Counted from the stretch's first letter, positions 26,680-35,663 are shown. The stretch is 64,000 bases of DNA from Pararhizobium polonicum (GCF_001687365.1 NZ_LGLV01000005.1:534581-598580), one strand, 5' to 3'. Notes: generated from the sequence alone by a model not told the origin. Made by a program: numbers and translations.

Positions 26680-27291
26680 TTACTGGGAGACGCTACCGAC
26701 AGCCACCGTGCGGCCATCCTGCAGCTTGACCCAGCGGCCGGCATTCTCGATCGATTGACGCTTGAGATAGGTGTATTCGGTTTCCGACCACAGCAGCACC
26801 TTGTTGCGCATGTTGTCGAGGATGAAATCGCCGCGATCCGTCCTGACCGTCAGCACCGCATGGCCTTCGCCATTGGGCTGCAGGACAACGGTGATCAGCA
26901 GGTCGGAGGGCGAAAAACCGGCTTCCATCAGGCGCTTGCGCTTCAAAAGCACGAAGTCCTCGCAATCGCCGGCCTTGTCGGGATAGGCCCAGTATTCTTC
27001 GACGCCGTAGATCTCCATGTCTGTCATCGGCGTGATCGTCTCGTTGACGTCGTAGTTGACCTCGAGAATCTTCTTCCACCCTTCGCGGGTCAGCGTCACC
27101 GGCGCAGAGCCGCCGAGAGGATTGGCGCGGCATTCCTGTGGCAGCCTGCGGCAGAATTCATAATGCCCGACAGGCGGATTGGTCGCGCCATCCGTGGTCA
27201 TGTTGGCAGGAAGGGCAAGCGCGGAATAGGCCGTTATCGCGGAAAAGATGATACCGAGCAGGCCGGTCTTCAGGAATGTTATCGTTGTCAT
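26680..27291 (-). CDS. Bacterial transglutaminase-like cysteine proteinase (BTLCP)
   Basis: The 203-residue precursor has a signal peptide (MTTITFLKTGLLGII, cleavage near ALA). The mature part is BTLCP (DUF920), with the papain-like triad in order: Cys in KAGDCEDFVLLKR, His in GEGHAVLTVRTD, Asp in FILDNMRN. In other bacteria BTLCP proteins (LapG) are periplasmic proteases that cleave adhesins under c-di-GMP control through LapD. No lapD- or adhesin-like gene is adjacent. ATG 27291 is favoured; ATG 27324 is in frame. The leader is strikingly AT-rich. Confidence 0.88.
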   Translation of the reverse strand: MTTITFLKTGLLGIIFSAITAYSALALPANMTTDGATNPPVGHYEFCRRLPQECRANPLGGSAPVTLTREGWKKILEVNYDVNETITPMTDMEIYGVEEYWAYPDKAGDCEDFVLLKRKRLMEAGFSPSDLLITVVLQPNGEGHAVLTVRTDRGDFILDNMRNKVLLWSETEYTYLKRQSIENAGRWVKLQDGRTVAVGSVSQ

Positions 27292-27921
27292 GTCTGTCTC
27301 CCCGTTCTGGTTTGACAATGACACCGAGTTTTTTATCGCTCGCGAAAATTGGAAGTAAAATAAAGTACAAAAGAAATTTGAATAAGTATAAAATTAAAAA
27401 TAAACTTGAATAAAATTTGAGGCAGATTTGATTCAAATGCATCTCAATTTTTATGCATTCCCATTCCGGCACATCGTCGTTAAGCAGCGGGAAACCATCT
27501 ATCCCATGGGAAAGTCATTCGTTTTTCGTATCGGAGCGTGGTTTTCGCTGCGCCATTGCGATGCCGCCCCAAGGCTCCCGCACGCGAGGGAGCGTTGATC
27601 TGTCGGTCCGTTTAGACTTGGTTTACCAGTAGAAGGACGGATTTCAGCCGAAAATCATTGAAAGAGCGACGGAAATTATTTTTTCTCTGGCACAAAAATA
27701 AGAGGCCGGATTGTGTTTTCCTTGAACAGGATTCATCGTCGTCCGAATCTGTATCGAATTGGCGCACCCGGGCCGTCGCCTCATGTGTCGATACTGGCTT
27801 TCGGTGCCTGTCCCGAATGACGAGAGGCAGCCGGCTCGGCCTCGGAGAATGTCGTGCCTTGAGATGAAACGCATCCAGTCCTGGGCTGTAAGCCGGGACC
27901 AGAAAGACAAAGGCGATTGCC
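27292..27921. other. 630-nt intergenic region with AT-rich tract
   Basis: No convincing gene is seen. Positions 27350-27420 are almost pure A/T, unlike the rest of the window, with TTGAATAA repeated at 27378 and 27406. An inverted repeat AATGCAT/ATGCATT lies at 27436-27459. The AT-rich part is just upstream of the BTLCP start and probably holds its promoter. The short open frames of 60-90 codons at 27644-27910 have no RBS and no family sequence. Confidence 0.5.
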
Positions 27922-28308
27922 GTGCTGAAAACCGACCTCTGCGAAGCCTATCGCGGCTATATTGCCTGCCTGAATGAGCAGGATTGGACGAAGCTGGCGC
28001 AGTTCGTGGATGATGACGCCTTCTATAACGGCAAGCGGATCGGATTATCGGGTTACCGCGAAATGCTGGAAAGAGACTTTCGTGACATTCCGGATCTGCA
28101 GTTCAACATTCAGTTGTTGATATCCGATCCGCCCCATATCGCCGCCCGGCTGGCCTTCGACTGTACGCCGCGCGGGAAATTCCTCGGCCTTGACGTCAAC
28201 GGGAGGAGAATTTCGTTCACCGAGAACGTTTTCTATGAGTTTCGGGACGGGAAGATCGTCAGTGTCTGGTCGGTCATAGACAAGGCTGCCGTCGAGGCAC
28301 AGCTCTAA
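27922..28308 (+). CDS. SnoaL-like / NTF2-fold ester cyclase-family protein
   Basis: This 128-residue protein has the SnoaL-like (NTF2) layout: CEAYRGYIACLNEQDWTKLAQFV, GLSGYREMLERDFRDIPDLQ, and the closing strands ISFTENVFYEFRDGKIVSVWSV. Members include polyketide cyclases and small isomerases. The catalytic identity cannot be told from the sequence. GTG 27922 is the only reasonable start, with AAAGGCG upstream. It stands alone, after a long intergenic region. Confidence 0.82.
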   Translation: MLKTDLCEAYRGYIACLNEQDWTKLAQFVDDDAFYNGKRIGLSGYREMLERDFRDIPDLQFNIQLLISDPPHIAARLAFDCTPRGKFLGLDVNGRRISFTENVFYEFRDGKIVSVWSVIDKAAVEAQL

Positions 28309-28338
28309 ACGCGGAAATGTTTCCGATGGCCAGCGTGC

Positions 28339-28947
28339 CTAGAGAAACTCTCTGAGCGCCTCGCGCGATTGAATTCCGAGGAATTCGATGGCCACGCCTT
28401 CCTGAAAATGGCGGACGACGCGGCCCTTCATGCTGCCGAGCAGGAGCGCTGTTCCAAGCGGCAGGCGGGTCTCCATGTCGACGGCGGCGCCGGACAACGA
28501 CAGGTCGATGATGCGGCAGACATATTTGCTGCCGTCTTCCAGTGTGATGTCCGTGCGGGTCTTGCGCGGTGCAAGGCGGTCGTGACGCCGGTCTTCCGGC
28601 AGGCCAAGCTCGTGCTTGTTGGCGATCCAGGTCAGCTGTGCCGCGAGCTTTTCGCGCTTGCGGTCGGTCGCATTGATCTGGATGACGAAGGCGTTTTCGG
28701 CAAGGCGCGAAACGGTACCTTCCAGACGGCCGACATGATCGACATAGGCGATGATGCGTTCGCCGGCGCGGGGCCGCGCATCGCAGGTGAAAAGAACGTC
28801 ACCCGGCGACATATCGATCGCGGTGCATTCGAATTCGTCATGGTTCGCAAGCATCAACCGGCCGGTCAGATTCACCGAAACGCGTTGAAACGCACCTTCG
28901 TTGTGCTGTTTGGGGCCGGCAGACTGTGCTTGTTGAAACGAATACAT
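28339..28947 (-). CDS. PilZ-domain protein, probable c-di-GMP effector
   Basis: The 202-residue protein has two PilZ-like halves. The second (about 125-200) carries the c-di-GMP motif, an Arg-rich RLAPRKTR followed by DLSLSGAAV. The first (about 20-95) is a degenerate copy with QRVSVNLTGRL and DMSPGDVLF. Tandem PilZ proteins of this kind are common in rhizobia and affect motility or exopolysaccharide. Start at 28947 (MYSFQQ) rather than 28974. The PAS-domain gene lies 89 nt upstream on the same strand. Confidence 0.85.
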   Translation of the reverse strand: MYSFQQAQSAGPKQHNEGAFQRVSVNLTGRLMLANHDEFECTAIDMSPGDVLFTCDARPRAGERIIAYVDHVGRLEGTVSRLAENAFVIQINATDRKREKLAAQLTWIANKHELGLPEDRRHDRLAPRKTRTDITLEDGSKYVCRIIDLSLSGAAVDMETRLPLGTALLLGSMKGRVVRHFQEGVAIEFLGIQSREALREFL

Positions 28948-29036
28948 GACCACACTTGTGCGATGTCCATCCAAATCACAGCTTTACCCTCTTCCGGTTA
29001 ACAGAAGGTTTGTTGTTCATTTGTGAAGGACTGAGG

Positions 29037-29666
29037 CTAATCTTGGCGGCCGCCTTCGAACACCCGCAGATGCAGAACGCGGCGGATGGCTCCGGCAATG
29101 CCTTGCTCGCTCGGATGCGGCGCGCGGGCGGGCAGGGGGATTTCGGGCCGGTTCTGCAGAAACAGATTGGTCTTTTCGATGTCGAGCACGCGAATTCCAC
29201 CAAGGTCGAGAAAATTGACGGGCGTTGCGTCAAGCCAGTGCGGCCGCGAGAGCGGCGCCAAAGCACCGATGATCCGGTCGACGCTGCCGTCGGGTGATCT
29301 CAGCGGCAGAAGAATGATCTCCGTCGGCAGGCGATCGGCCGTGCCGGCGAGGGCCGAGGCCGAGAGAACGACCGGTGCTTTCTGTGTCATGACGTCGGCA
29401 GCGATCCGCGCAAGACGGCCGGTCTGTTCGGCAAGCCAGAGCGCATCGAATGTCGAGCCGCGCAGCTCCCGTGCAAACAGCGCGCAGACGCGTGTGCCGG
29501 CAAGCCGGAAGCGGATGTCGCCACGCGGTGTTTTCTCCAGGATGAAAAGGTCCGCCAGAATGTTCCGAATATGGGCAGGTTCGATCTGGCTGCGGGCCGG
29601 CACGTCACGGTGCCCCCGAAGCTCATCCCAATAGGCGTAAATCTCGATAGCGGTCTTGCTGCGCAT
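29037..29666 (-). CDS. PAS-domain protein (PAS_5 / DUF1457 type)
   Basis: The 209-residue soluble protein has a single PAS-like domain at about 1-150. It starts with YAYWDELRGHRDVPARSQIEPA and LFILEKTPRGDIRFRLAGTRV, the signature of the PAS_5 family found mostly in alphaproteobacteria. No output domain is attached, so it may act by protein contact. It lies upstream of the PilZ gene on the same strand, and the two are often neighbours in this order. ATG 29666; an extension to 29816 has no family sequence. Confidence 0.82.
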   Translation of the reverse strand: MRSKTAIEIYAYWDELRGHRDVPARSQIEPAHIRNILADLFILEKTPRGDIRFRLAGTRVCALFARELRGSTFDALWLAEQTGRLARIAADVMTQKAPVVLSASALAGTADRLPTEIILLPLRSPDGSVDRIIGALAPLSRPHWLDATPVNFLDLGGIRVLDIEKTNLFLQNRPEIPLPARAPHPSEQGIAGAIRRVLHLRVFEGGRQD

Positions 29667-30073
29667 GCTCTCATTCCATTTGAAACGCTTCTGTGCCGCT
29701 TTGGCACATTCGGCCGGGAAAAATGGTCCCGTACCGATTGCACAGCGATTTCCGTGCCAGCCGGATATTAAGGTTAATGTTTGGTTTAGATTGAACCCGG
29801 ACGGCGGCGGTGGCATGGAAGAACATCACTTCACGAAGGGTTGCCTTCGGCACACTGACTTGAGGGCTCGGGGTTTTTGGGGTCTCACCGGCCGTTCAGT
29901 TTTTGACTGGACGGCCTCTTTTTTGCCGGCAAGGTGCGGTGTCCTTCCCATATCCGGTTGCCCGGTCTCCATGCGAACAAGTGCCGCGCATCTCGCCGCT
30001 TTTGAGGCGGGCATGAATCGTATAGAGCGAAGAGATAATAGAGGCGGCAGCGGATGACACCGCGGAAGGAATT
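29667..30073. other. Intergenic region with orphan plus-strand terminator
   Basis: The region lies between the divergent PAS and rhomboid genes. The left part (29760-29790) is AT-rich and probably holds the PAS promoter. It contains a strong plus-strand terminator at 29890-29924 with no plus-strand gene before it. The rest, up to the rhomboid start, has no recognisable gene; the longer open frames there lack an RBS and family sequence. Confidence 0.5.
29890..29924 (+). terminator. Orphan rho-independent terminator, possible small RNA 3' end
   Basis: GGCCGTTCAGT (29890-29900) pairs with ACTGGACGGCC (29906-29916): an 11-bp stem with one G-T wobble and a TTTTG loop, followed by a T-rich tail. 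No plus-strand gene ends upstream, so it may close a small RNA transcribed from about 29750-29850. Confidence 0.8.
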
Positions 30074-30817
30074 GTGAAGAGCATGACAGACCAACCGGAC
30101 GGTGCGACACCGCCGCAGGGCGATGATGCGGACAACGCGGTGCGGGTCAGCGAGCCGGCGTTCAATCTGCCTGCGGGTCTTGTCGGTATCCTGGCCGTGC
30201 TGGTGGCCATTCATGCCGTGCGCACCTATCTGCTGCCGTTCGCCGTGGACAATGAACTGATCCTGAACTTCGCGTTCTGGCCGGCGCGCTACGATCATCC
30301 GCTGGCGGACCAGAATTTTGCCTGGCTGTGGAGCCCCGTCACCTATTCGTTGCTGCACGGGTCCTGGGAACACGTCATTTTCAACGGATTCTGGATGGTG
30401 GCCTTCGGCGCGCCGGTTATTCGCCGTATCGGCGCGGCGCGGCTTGCCCTGTTCTGGTGCCTTTCGGCAGTGGCCGCCGTCGCGTTGCACGTGGCGTTTC
30501 ACTGGGGTGATACCTCGTTCGTGGTGGGAGCCTCGGGCGTCGTCTCCGGTTTGATGGGGGCCGCCGCACGGTTTGTGTTCTCTCCGAGCGGCCGTATCAG
30601 CCGGCAGTTCGCCCATCTCAACCGCCGCCTGACGATTGCCGAAGCGCTGTCGAACCGGTCGGTCGTGGTCTTCGCCGGCATCTGGTTTCTGACGAATTTC
30701 CTGATCGGCCTCGGCATGTTCGCCTTCGGCGGCGCCGGCGGCATTGCCTGGGAAGCGCATATCGGCGGCTTTCTGTTCGGCTTCCTGCTGTTCGGTCTTT
30801 TCGATCCCCGTAACTGA
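30074..30817 (+). CDS. Rhomboid-family intramembrane serine protease
   Basis: The 247-residue protein has six or seven membrane helices. The rhomboid dyad is kept: Ser in GASGVVSGLMG and His in WEAHIGGFLFG, plus the helix-2 segment LLHGSWEHVIFNGFW with the conserved His/Asn. Rhomboids cleave single-pass membrane proteins. The GTG at 30074 follows AAGGA by 4 nt; the ATG at 30083 is an alternative three codons later. A cytoplasmic tail of about 30 residues precedes helix 1. Confidence 0.9.
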   Translation: MKSMTDQPDGATPPQGDDADNAVRVSEPAFNLPAGLVGILAVLVAIHAVRTYLLPFAVDNELILNFAFWPARYDHPLADQNFAWLWSPVTYSLLHGSWEHVIFNGFWMVAFGAPVIRRIGAARLALFWCLSAVAAVALHVAFHWGDTSFVVGASGVVSGLMGAAARFVFSPSGRISRQFAHLNRRLTIAEALSNRSVVVFAGIWFLTNFLIGLGMFAFGGAGGIAWEAHIGGFLFGFLLFGLFDPRN

Positions 30818-31052
30818 GCCTCGAAACATGGGCGATCTTTGCGAGAGTGCTTGATTTTCGCAAGGCTGTAGCGCACCATTCCCGTCCGAAGGCAGGAAAC
30901 CGTGAGGAGTTCGGTTTGCTGCCGATGGACAAGGAACGCGACAGGAATGATGTCTGTCTTGCGGATTGGTCCACAACCGGAAAGTGTCGTATGCGCTTTG
31001 CGGTTCGCCAGTTTCCCGGTCAGACGCAGGTCGCTGAAACGGGAGGGTTCGA

Positions 31053-31481
31053 ATGTCTGTTAAGGCAATACTGAACGAAAAAGGCCGTCAGGTGGTGACG
31101 GTCGATCCGCAGGCGAAAGTCCGGCAGGTGGTCGTCCTGCTGCATGAAAATCATATCGGCGCTGTCATCATCGTCAAGCCGGGCGACAGGATCGCCGGCA
31201 TATTGACGGAGCGCGACGTGGTGGCCGCCATGGCCAAGTTCGGCGCCGACTGTCTCGACAAGCCGGTTTCCTCCGTCATGTGGTCGAAAGTTCACTGCTG
31301 CACGGAAGACATGACCATCGATGACATCATGGAAATCATGAACAACATGCGCTCGCGCCATCTTCCGGTGGAAAAGAACGGGCGCCTTGTCGGCATCGTC
31401 TCGATCGGCGATGCGGTGCGCCATCATATCCGGGCCATCGAACACGAGGCCGAGCAGATCAAGGCCTATATCGCCGGCTAA
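31053..31481 (+). CDS. CBS-domain protein
   Basis: The 142-residue protein is a pair of CBS domains and nothing else: VVTVDPQAKVRQVVVLLHENHIGAVIIV with ILTERDVV, then HCCTEDMTIDDIMEIMNNMRSRHLPV with GIVSIGDAVRHHI. Such stand-alone pairs bind adenosine nucleotides and act as regulatory subunits, often of IMP dehydrogenase or transporters. No partner is adjacent. GGGAGG lies 7 nt before the ATG. Confidence 0.92.
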   Translation: MSVKAILNEKGRQVVTVDPQAKVRQVVVLLHENHIGAVIIVKPGDRIAGILTERDVVAAMAKFGADCLDKPVSSVMWSKVHCCTEDMTIDDIMEIMNNMRSRHLPVEKNGRLVGIVSIGDAVRHHIRAIEHEAEQIKAYIAG

Positions 31482-31547
31482 AGCCTGACATGCACATGCC
31501 GCGCTGCCGTGAAGGCCGCGCGGCAGGACGATCGGCGTCAGGCGGCG

Positions 31548-32522
31548 TTAACGCAGCATGACGTCCTGGAGCCGCTGCAGTTCGCTGAGCTTGGCCTTGG
31601 TTTCGTGATAGCCGCGGTCGATTGCTTCGCCGGCGCGATGAAACTCCGACAGGCCGATATCGTTGAGCTTGGGATGCAGCGCCAGATCCGGCGGATCGCC
31701 GGCAAGGCGAGCGCGGGAAATGCGGTCCTGGATGATGTTGAAGGCCTGCACCATCACGCTGGTCATGCCCAGCCGCCCGGCCTGGCCTTCGGGATGTTTC
31801 GGCATCGGCGGCTGTACGGCCGTCGTATTGCTTCCCGCATTGTGCTTGATGACGGCGGAGCGGCCATAGAGGTCGTAGTTGAGGTTGACGGCGACGACCA
31901 GCTGCTGCTCGTGGGCGCGGCAGACCGAGACGGGAACCGGATTGACCAGCGCGCCGTCGATCAGGGTGCGATTGTTGCATTTGACCGGCTCGAAAATGCC
32001 AGGCAGCGCATAGGAGGCGCGGATCGCGGTAATCAGCGATCCCTGGCCGATCCAGACTTCGTGGCCGGAATTGACCTCGGTCGCCACCGCGACGAACGGC
32101 CGGTCGAGATTTTCGATCACCATGTCCTGCAGGTGTTCCTGCATGCGCTTGGTCAGCCGCAGGCCGCCGAACAGGCCGCCGCCGCCGATGGCGAAATCCA
32201 GCAGGCCGGCGATGCGCCGCATGGTCAGCGAGCGGGCAAAGGCCTCCAGCTCGTCCAGCTTTCCAGCCAGATAGCAGCCGCCGACGAGCGCGCCGATCGA
32301 GGTGCCGGCGATCATGCCGACTTCGATGCCTTCCTCGTCCAGCGCCTTGAGCACGCCGATATGGGCCCAGCCGCGCGCAGCACCGCCGCCAAGGGCAAGG
32401 GCGATCTTCGATTTCGCCGGTTTGATCTCTATGGGAGGAGGGGCGTTCAGCGCGTGGGACGGGCCGCCGGGCGCCGATGCATCTGCGGTCATGCCGCTAC
32501 GATTGAATGTCCAGTTCAACAT
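31548..32522 (-). CDS. Patatin-like phospholipase / NTE family
   Basis: The 324-residue protein has a complete patatin catalytic set: oxyanion loop ALGGGAARGWAHIG, nucleophile elbow GTSIG, and the Asp of the dyad in LIDGALVNPVPV. Proteins of this type (RssA group) are serine acyl hydrolases of lipids or lysophospholipids. There is no signal peptide; an N-terminal proline-rich segment of about 35 residues precedes the domain. An alternative start is the ATG eleven codons in (MTADASA). Confidence 0.9.
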   Translation of the reverse strand: MLNWTFNRSGMTADASAPGGPSHALNAPPPIEIKPAKSKIALALGGGAARGWAHIGVLKALDEEGIEVGMIAGTSIGALVGGCYLAGKLDELEAFARSLTMRRIAGLLDFAIGGGGLFGGLRLTKRMQEHLQDMVIENLDRPFVAVATEVNSGHEVWIGQGSLITAIRASYALPGIFEPVKCNNRTLIDGALVNPVPVSVCRAHEQQLVVAVNLNYDLYGRSAVIKHNAGSNTTAVQPPMPKHPEGQAGRLGMTSVMVQAFNIIQDRISRARLAGDPPDLALHPKLNDIGLSEFHRAGEAIDRGYHETKAKLSELQRLQDVMLR

Positions 32523-32732
32523 CCGGCACCTCCATGCCGCAGAACACGCTGTTACAGATCGTCATGTCTCGCATTACTGCTGTGCAAGGGCATGGCGTAA
32601 GACACAATCTACATCAAACCATTCCGTGCGGCTGTTCCCGGCGGAACGCATCCTGGTTGCCGAGATTACGCTCCCAGTTTGGTTGTTAAATCATGAATCC
32701 ACCGAAAAGCTGAGCCAAAAAGCTTCAGATGC

Positions 32733-33185
32733 TTAATTTTTGCCGTAGACGTCGTCCGGATGGAAATGAATTTCGGTGTCAACGATGTTAAGAGACGTGA
32801 CGCCGTCCTTGGCATCGACGACGCGATAGAAACAGGAGCGACGGCCGGTGTGGCAGGTCGCATCATGGCCGGCAACGCGGACCTTCAGCCACAGGGCATC
32901 CTGATCGCAGTCGGTGCGGATCTCTTCGACGCTCTGGAGATTGCCGGATGTCTCGCCCTTTTTCCAAAGGCTCTTGCGTGAACGGCTGTAATAGTGGGCG
33001 ATGCCGGTCTCGACGGTCAGCGCCAGTGCCTCGGCGTTCATATGCGCCACCATCAGCAGCGTTCCGTCTCCGGCGTCGGTGACGACGGCGGTGATCAGTC
33101 CGTTGCTGTCGAAACGCGGGGTGAAGGCGGAACCGGATTCCAGTTCCGCCTTGTCGGCGGGCGGGTGGGCGAATTCAATTGTCAT
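32733..33185 (-). CDS. hisI: Phosphoribosyl-AMP cyclohydrolase
   Basis: HisI hydrolyses PR-AMP to ProFAR, the third step of histidine synthesis. The 150-residue protein is the single-domain type without HisE. It shows [21 protein letters not shown], the Mg-binding DCDQDAL and the Zn-binding cysteines in [13 protein letters not shown]. It lies 24 nt downstream of folE on the same strand. The pairing of these two cyclohydrolases is common in rhizobia, but they act in different pathways. Confidence 0.95.
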   Translation of the reverse strand: MTIEFAHPPADKAELESGSAFTPRFDSNGLITAVVTDAGDGTLLMVAHMNAEALALTVETGIAHYYSRSRKSLWKKGETSGNLQSVEEIRTDCDQDALWLKVRVAGHDATCHTGRRSCFYRVVDAKDGVTSLNIVDTEIHFHPDDVYGKN

Positions 33186-33209
33186 CGGAAAGGCTCCGGC
33201 TGACGGAGC

Positions 33210-33827
33210 TTACTTGAAGCCCCGCAGCATGGTCATGAAGCGGGCCTGTTCGGCGGGCTCGGTCTTGAAGGCACCGGTGAAGGTGGTGGTCAGCGTCGTC
33301 GAGCCCTGCTTCTGGACGCCACGCATCGCCATGCACATATGTTCGGCTTCGATCATCACGGCGACGCCGCGCGGTTGCAGCGTGTCGTCGATCGCCTTGG
33401 CGATCTGGGCCGTCATGGTTTCCTGCGTCTGCAGGCGGCGGCCGTAGATATCGACGACGCGGGCGATCTTCGACAGGCCGAGAACCTTGCCGTTGGGCAG
33501 ATAGGCGATATGGGCCTTGCCGATGATCGGCACCATGTGATGTTCGCAATGCGAGAAGAACGGAATGTCCTTCACCAGGACGATATCGTCATAGCCGCCG
33601 ACTTCCTCGAAGGTGCGGCCAAGGACGTCTTCGGCTGCGAGATCGTAGCCGGAAAACAGTTCCTTGTAGGCTTTGGCGACGCGCGCCGGCGTATCGAGCA
33701 GGCCTTCGCGCTGCGGGTCGTCACCGGCCCAGCGCAGGAGAACGCGAACGGCGTCCTCAGCCTCTTTCTGGCTCGGCCGGCCATCGGTGGCAGGCAGGGC
33801 GGGAAAATTCTTGACTATGGCATCCAT
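33210..33827 (-). CDS. folE: GTP cyclohydrolase I
   Basis: FolE converts GTP to dihydroneopterin triphosphate for folate synthesis. The 205-residue protein has the zinc site in HCEHHMVP and EAEHMCM, and the family segment [16 protein letters not shown]. It is the type I zinc-dependent enzyme. A 14-nt palindrome lies just upstream of the start (33842-33855), within the RBS region. hisI follows after 24 nt. Confidence 0.96.
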   Translation of the reverse strand: MDAIVKNFPALPATDGRPSQKEAEDAVRVLLRWAGDDPQREGLLDTPARVAKAYKELFSGYDLAAEDVLGRTFEEVGGYDDIVLVKDIPFFSHCEHHMVPIIGKAHIAYLPNGKVLGLSKIARVVDIYGRRLQTQETMTAQIAKAIDDTLQPRGVAVMIEAEHMCMAMRGVQKQGSTTLTTTFTGAFKTEPAEQARFMTMLRGFK

Positions 33828-34168
33828 AATGGCCTCTTGGCGTAACGTGCGTTACTTGACGTTTATCTTTTCGGACAACTCGCCACTGGCCATTGACCTG
33901 ACGTTTTCAGGCCTGGTTTCCGTCGGCGGGCTCCGGGGCTTTCAGATTTGCAGAGGTTAAGGGCTCTGGATCATCCGGCACGGTTTCCCAAACAACAGGC
34001 GACTGTTCGCTCTTGCGAACCTGTCGCCCCCACACGACATACCATATAATAGGCGGGGATACATGTGAAAGGGGCGCAGGTGGAGACAGTGTGTTTTTTT
34101 CTCAGATACGATAGAAAATCATGCGCCGTTTGTCTGAAAGCGCGCAAAAATGCATCGGATCGCGTCGA
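33828..34168. other. Intergenic region between divergent folE and IscU-like genes
   Basis: No gene seen. Structured elements are a perfect palindrome GTAACG-TG-CGTTAC at 33842-33855, next to the folE start, and a stem-loop at 33998-34028 (GGCGAC/GTCGCC, then TTCGC/GCGAA with a TCTT loop). A TATAAT box at 34045-34050 may be the -10 element of the IscU-like gene. Confidence 0.5.
33842..33855. promoter_or_regulatory. Palindrome at the folE start
   Basis: GTAACG and CGTTAC form a perfect inverted repeat with a 2-nt spacer, 15 nt upstream of the folE ATG. It could be a repressor site or a hairpin that hides the RBS. No known operator is matched. Confidence 0.45.
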
Positions 34169-34618
34169 ATGATGGATGAAATCTACAACAGCCGAATTCT
34201 GGAATTCGCCGGGAATATCCCGAAAAGCGGCCGGCTCGAAGACGCCGACGCTGAGGCCGGCGCGCATTCCAAGCTCTGTGGCTCGAAGGTCCGCGTCTAT
34301 CTGAAGATGGATGGAGACACGGTGACCGACTTCGCCCATGAGGTGAAAGCCTGCGCTCTCGGTCAGGCATCCTCGTCCATCATGGCCCGCCACGTGGTCG
34401 GTGCCACAGCGGCCGAAATCCGCCAGGCGCGGGAAGACATGCTGGCGATGCTGAAGGCGGACGGCGAGGGCCCATCCGGCCGCTTCGAGGATATGCGCTT
34501 CCTCAAACCCGTGAAGGATTACAAGGCCCGCCACGCCTCGACCATGCTGACCTTCGATGCGGTGGTTGACGCGATCGGCCAGATCGAGGCTTCGCGTCCA
34601 GTCAAGGCTGTCGGCTGA
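34169..34618 (+). CDS. IscU/NifU-like scaffold protein lacking the third cysteine
   Basis: The 149-residue protein aligns with IscU: IYNSRILEFAGNIP, then Cys37 in LCGSKVRVYLKM, then Cys62 in KACALGQASSS. In IscU the cluster needs a third Cys in the HCS segment near the C-terminus; here that position is Ala123 (RHAS). The Asp of CGD is also replaced, by Ser39. It is therefore unlikely to be a canonical scaffold. Start taken at the MM pair (34169/34172). yidD follows after 1 nt. Confidence 0.82.
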   Translation: MMDEIYNSRILEFAGNIPKSGRLEDADAEAGAHSKLCGSKVRVYLKMDGDTVTDFAHEVKACALGQASSSIMARHVVGATAAEIRQAREDMLAMLKADGEGPSGRFEDMRFLKPVKDYKARHASTMLTFDAVVDAIGQIEASRPVKAVG

Positions 34619-34619
34619 G

Positions 34620-35009
34620 ATGTGCGGCGAGTCGGGATGTCAGGGGCATGAGAGACTGGGGCATGAAGCCGCCAGTACCGTACGGCCCTATTCAGGCCGC
34701 AACTATGCGGGACCCTTCCGCAAGACACCCGGACGGCTGTTCGGCATGGCCTTCATCCGGCTCTATCAACTGACGCTCTCCGGTTTTATCGGCAATTCCT
34801 GCCGTCATATCCCCACCTGTTCCGAATATGGCTACGAGGCGATTGCCCGCCATGGCTTCTGGCCGGGCGGCTGGATGGTGCTGTTCCGCTTCATGCGCTG
34901 TGGCCCGGGCGGCACCGGTGGGCTCGATCCGGTGCCGGAACGTCTTGCGCCGTCGAAGCACTGGTACACGCCGTGGCGTTACTGGCGGCCGGGTGCCGCC
35001 GTCAAATGA
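34620..35009 (+). CDS. yidD: Membrane protein insertion efficiency factor YidD
   Basis: The 129-residue protein contains the YidD core: RLYQLTLSGFIGNSCRHIPTCSEYGYEAIARHGFW, with the three conserved Cys, and GGLDPVP near the end. YidD is a small inner-membrane-associated amphipathic protein that helps YidC insert membrane proteins. An N-terminal extension of about 45 residues precedes the core. The ATG lies 1 nt after the IscU-like stop, and its own TGA overlaps the DUF1697 ATG (ATGA), so the three form an operon. Confidence 0.9.
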   Translation: MCGESGCQGHERLGHEAASTVRPYSGRNYAGPFRKTPGRLFGMAFIRLYQLTLSGFIGNSCRHIPTCSEYGYEAIARHGFWPGGWMVLFRFMRCGPGGTGGLDPVPERLAPSKHWYTPWRYWRPGAAVK

Positions 35010-35545
35010 CGATCTATATTGCCTTGCTGCACAGCATCGTTCTCGGTGCCGGCCGCCGCGTCGTCATGGCCGATCTGCGCGCGACTGCGGAGCGGATCGG
35101 GTTTCGATCGCCGCGCACGCTGGTGGCGACCGGAAACCTGGTCTTTGAAGCCGACACCGAAAATGTCGCCGACGTGGAAAAGGCACTCGAGCAGGCCTTC
35201 GCCGCCGATTTCGGCAAGCATGTCGATATCATTGCGCGAAACGCCGGCGAATGGCGCAGGCTTGCCGCGGGCAATCCGTTTCCGGATGCCGGCGTGGTGG
35301 AGGCGGCAAACATCGTCGTGCGGGTGATGCGGACGCCATTGAGCATGGATGTTCTGCCGGACTTGCAACGGCGGTGTCGCGACGGCGAAAAAATCCATAT
35401 CGTCAACGGCGACCTCTGGATCCATTTTCCGGGCAAGCCCAGCACATCGAAACTATTGTCGGCGCTGACCTCCAGACGGCTCGGCCCCGGCACATTGCGC
35501 AACTGGAACACGGTGCGCGGTCTCACCGCTATGATCGAGGCCTGA
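35006..35545 (+). CDS. DUF1697 protein
   Basis: The 179-residue protein matches DUF1697: the [26 protein letters not shown] start, then [10 protein letters not shown] and a C-terminal [11 protein letters not shown]. The family is of unknown function. Most members begin with MxxYIALLRGINVGG; here that segment reads LLHSIVLGA, a moderate divergence. The ATG overlaps the yidD stop. Confidence 0.85.
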   Translation: MTIYIALLHSIVLGAGRRVVMADLRATAERIGFRSPRTLVATGNLVFEADTENVADVEKALEQAFAADFGKHVDIIARNAGEWRRLAAGNPFPDAGVVEAANIVVRVMRTPLSMDVLPDLQRRCRDGEKIHIVNGDLWIHFPGKPSTSKLLSALTSRRLGPGTLRNWNTVRGLTAMIEA

Positions 35546-35663
35546 TCAAGCCTGTTCTTTACTCCGCCGCAAAAACGCTCTATCACCCGCGCGTCAATTT
35601 GCCGGGTTGCCGGCCATTAAAAACCACCCGCATTCGTTGGCGGGACTGGACAAGGAAGAAATC

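Noticed and set aside
27644..27910. Short minus-strand frame of 88 codons in the 27.3-27.9 kb gap
   Set aside because: No ribosome binding site, no family sequence, and composition unlike real genes in the window.
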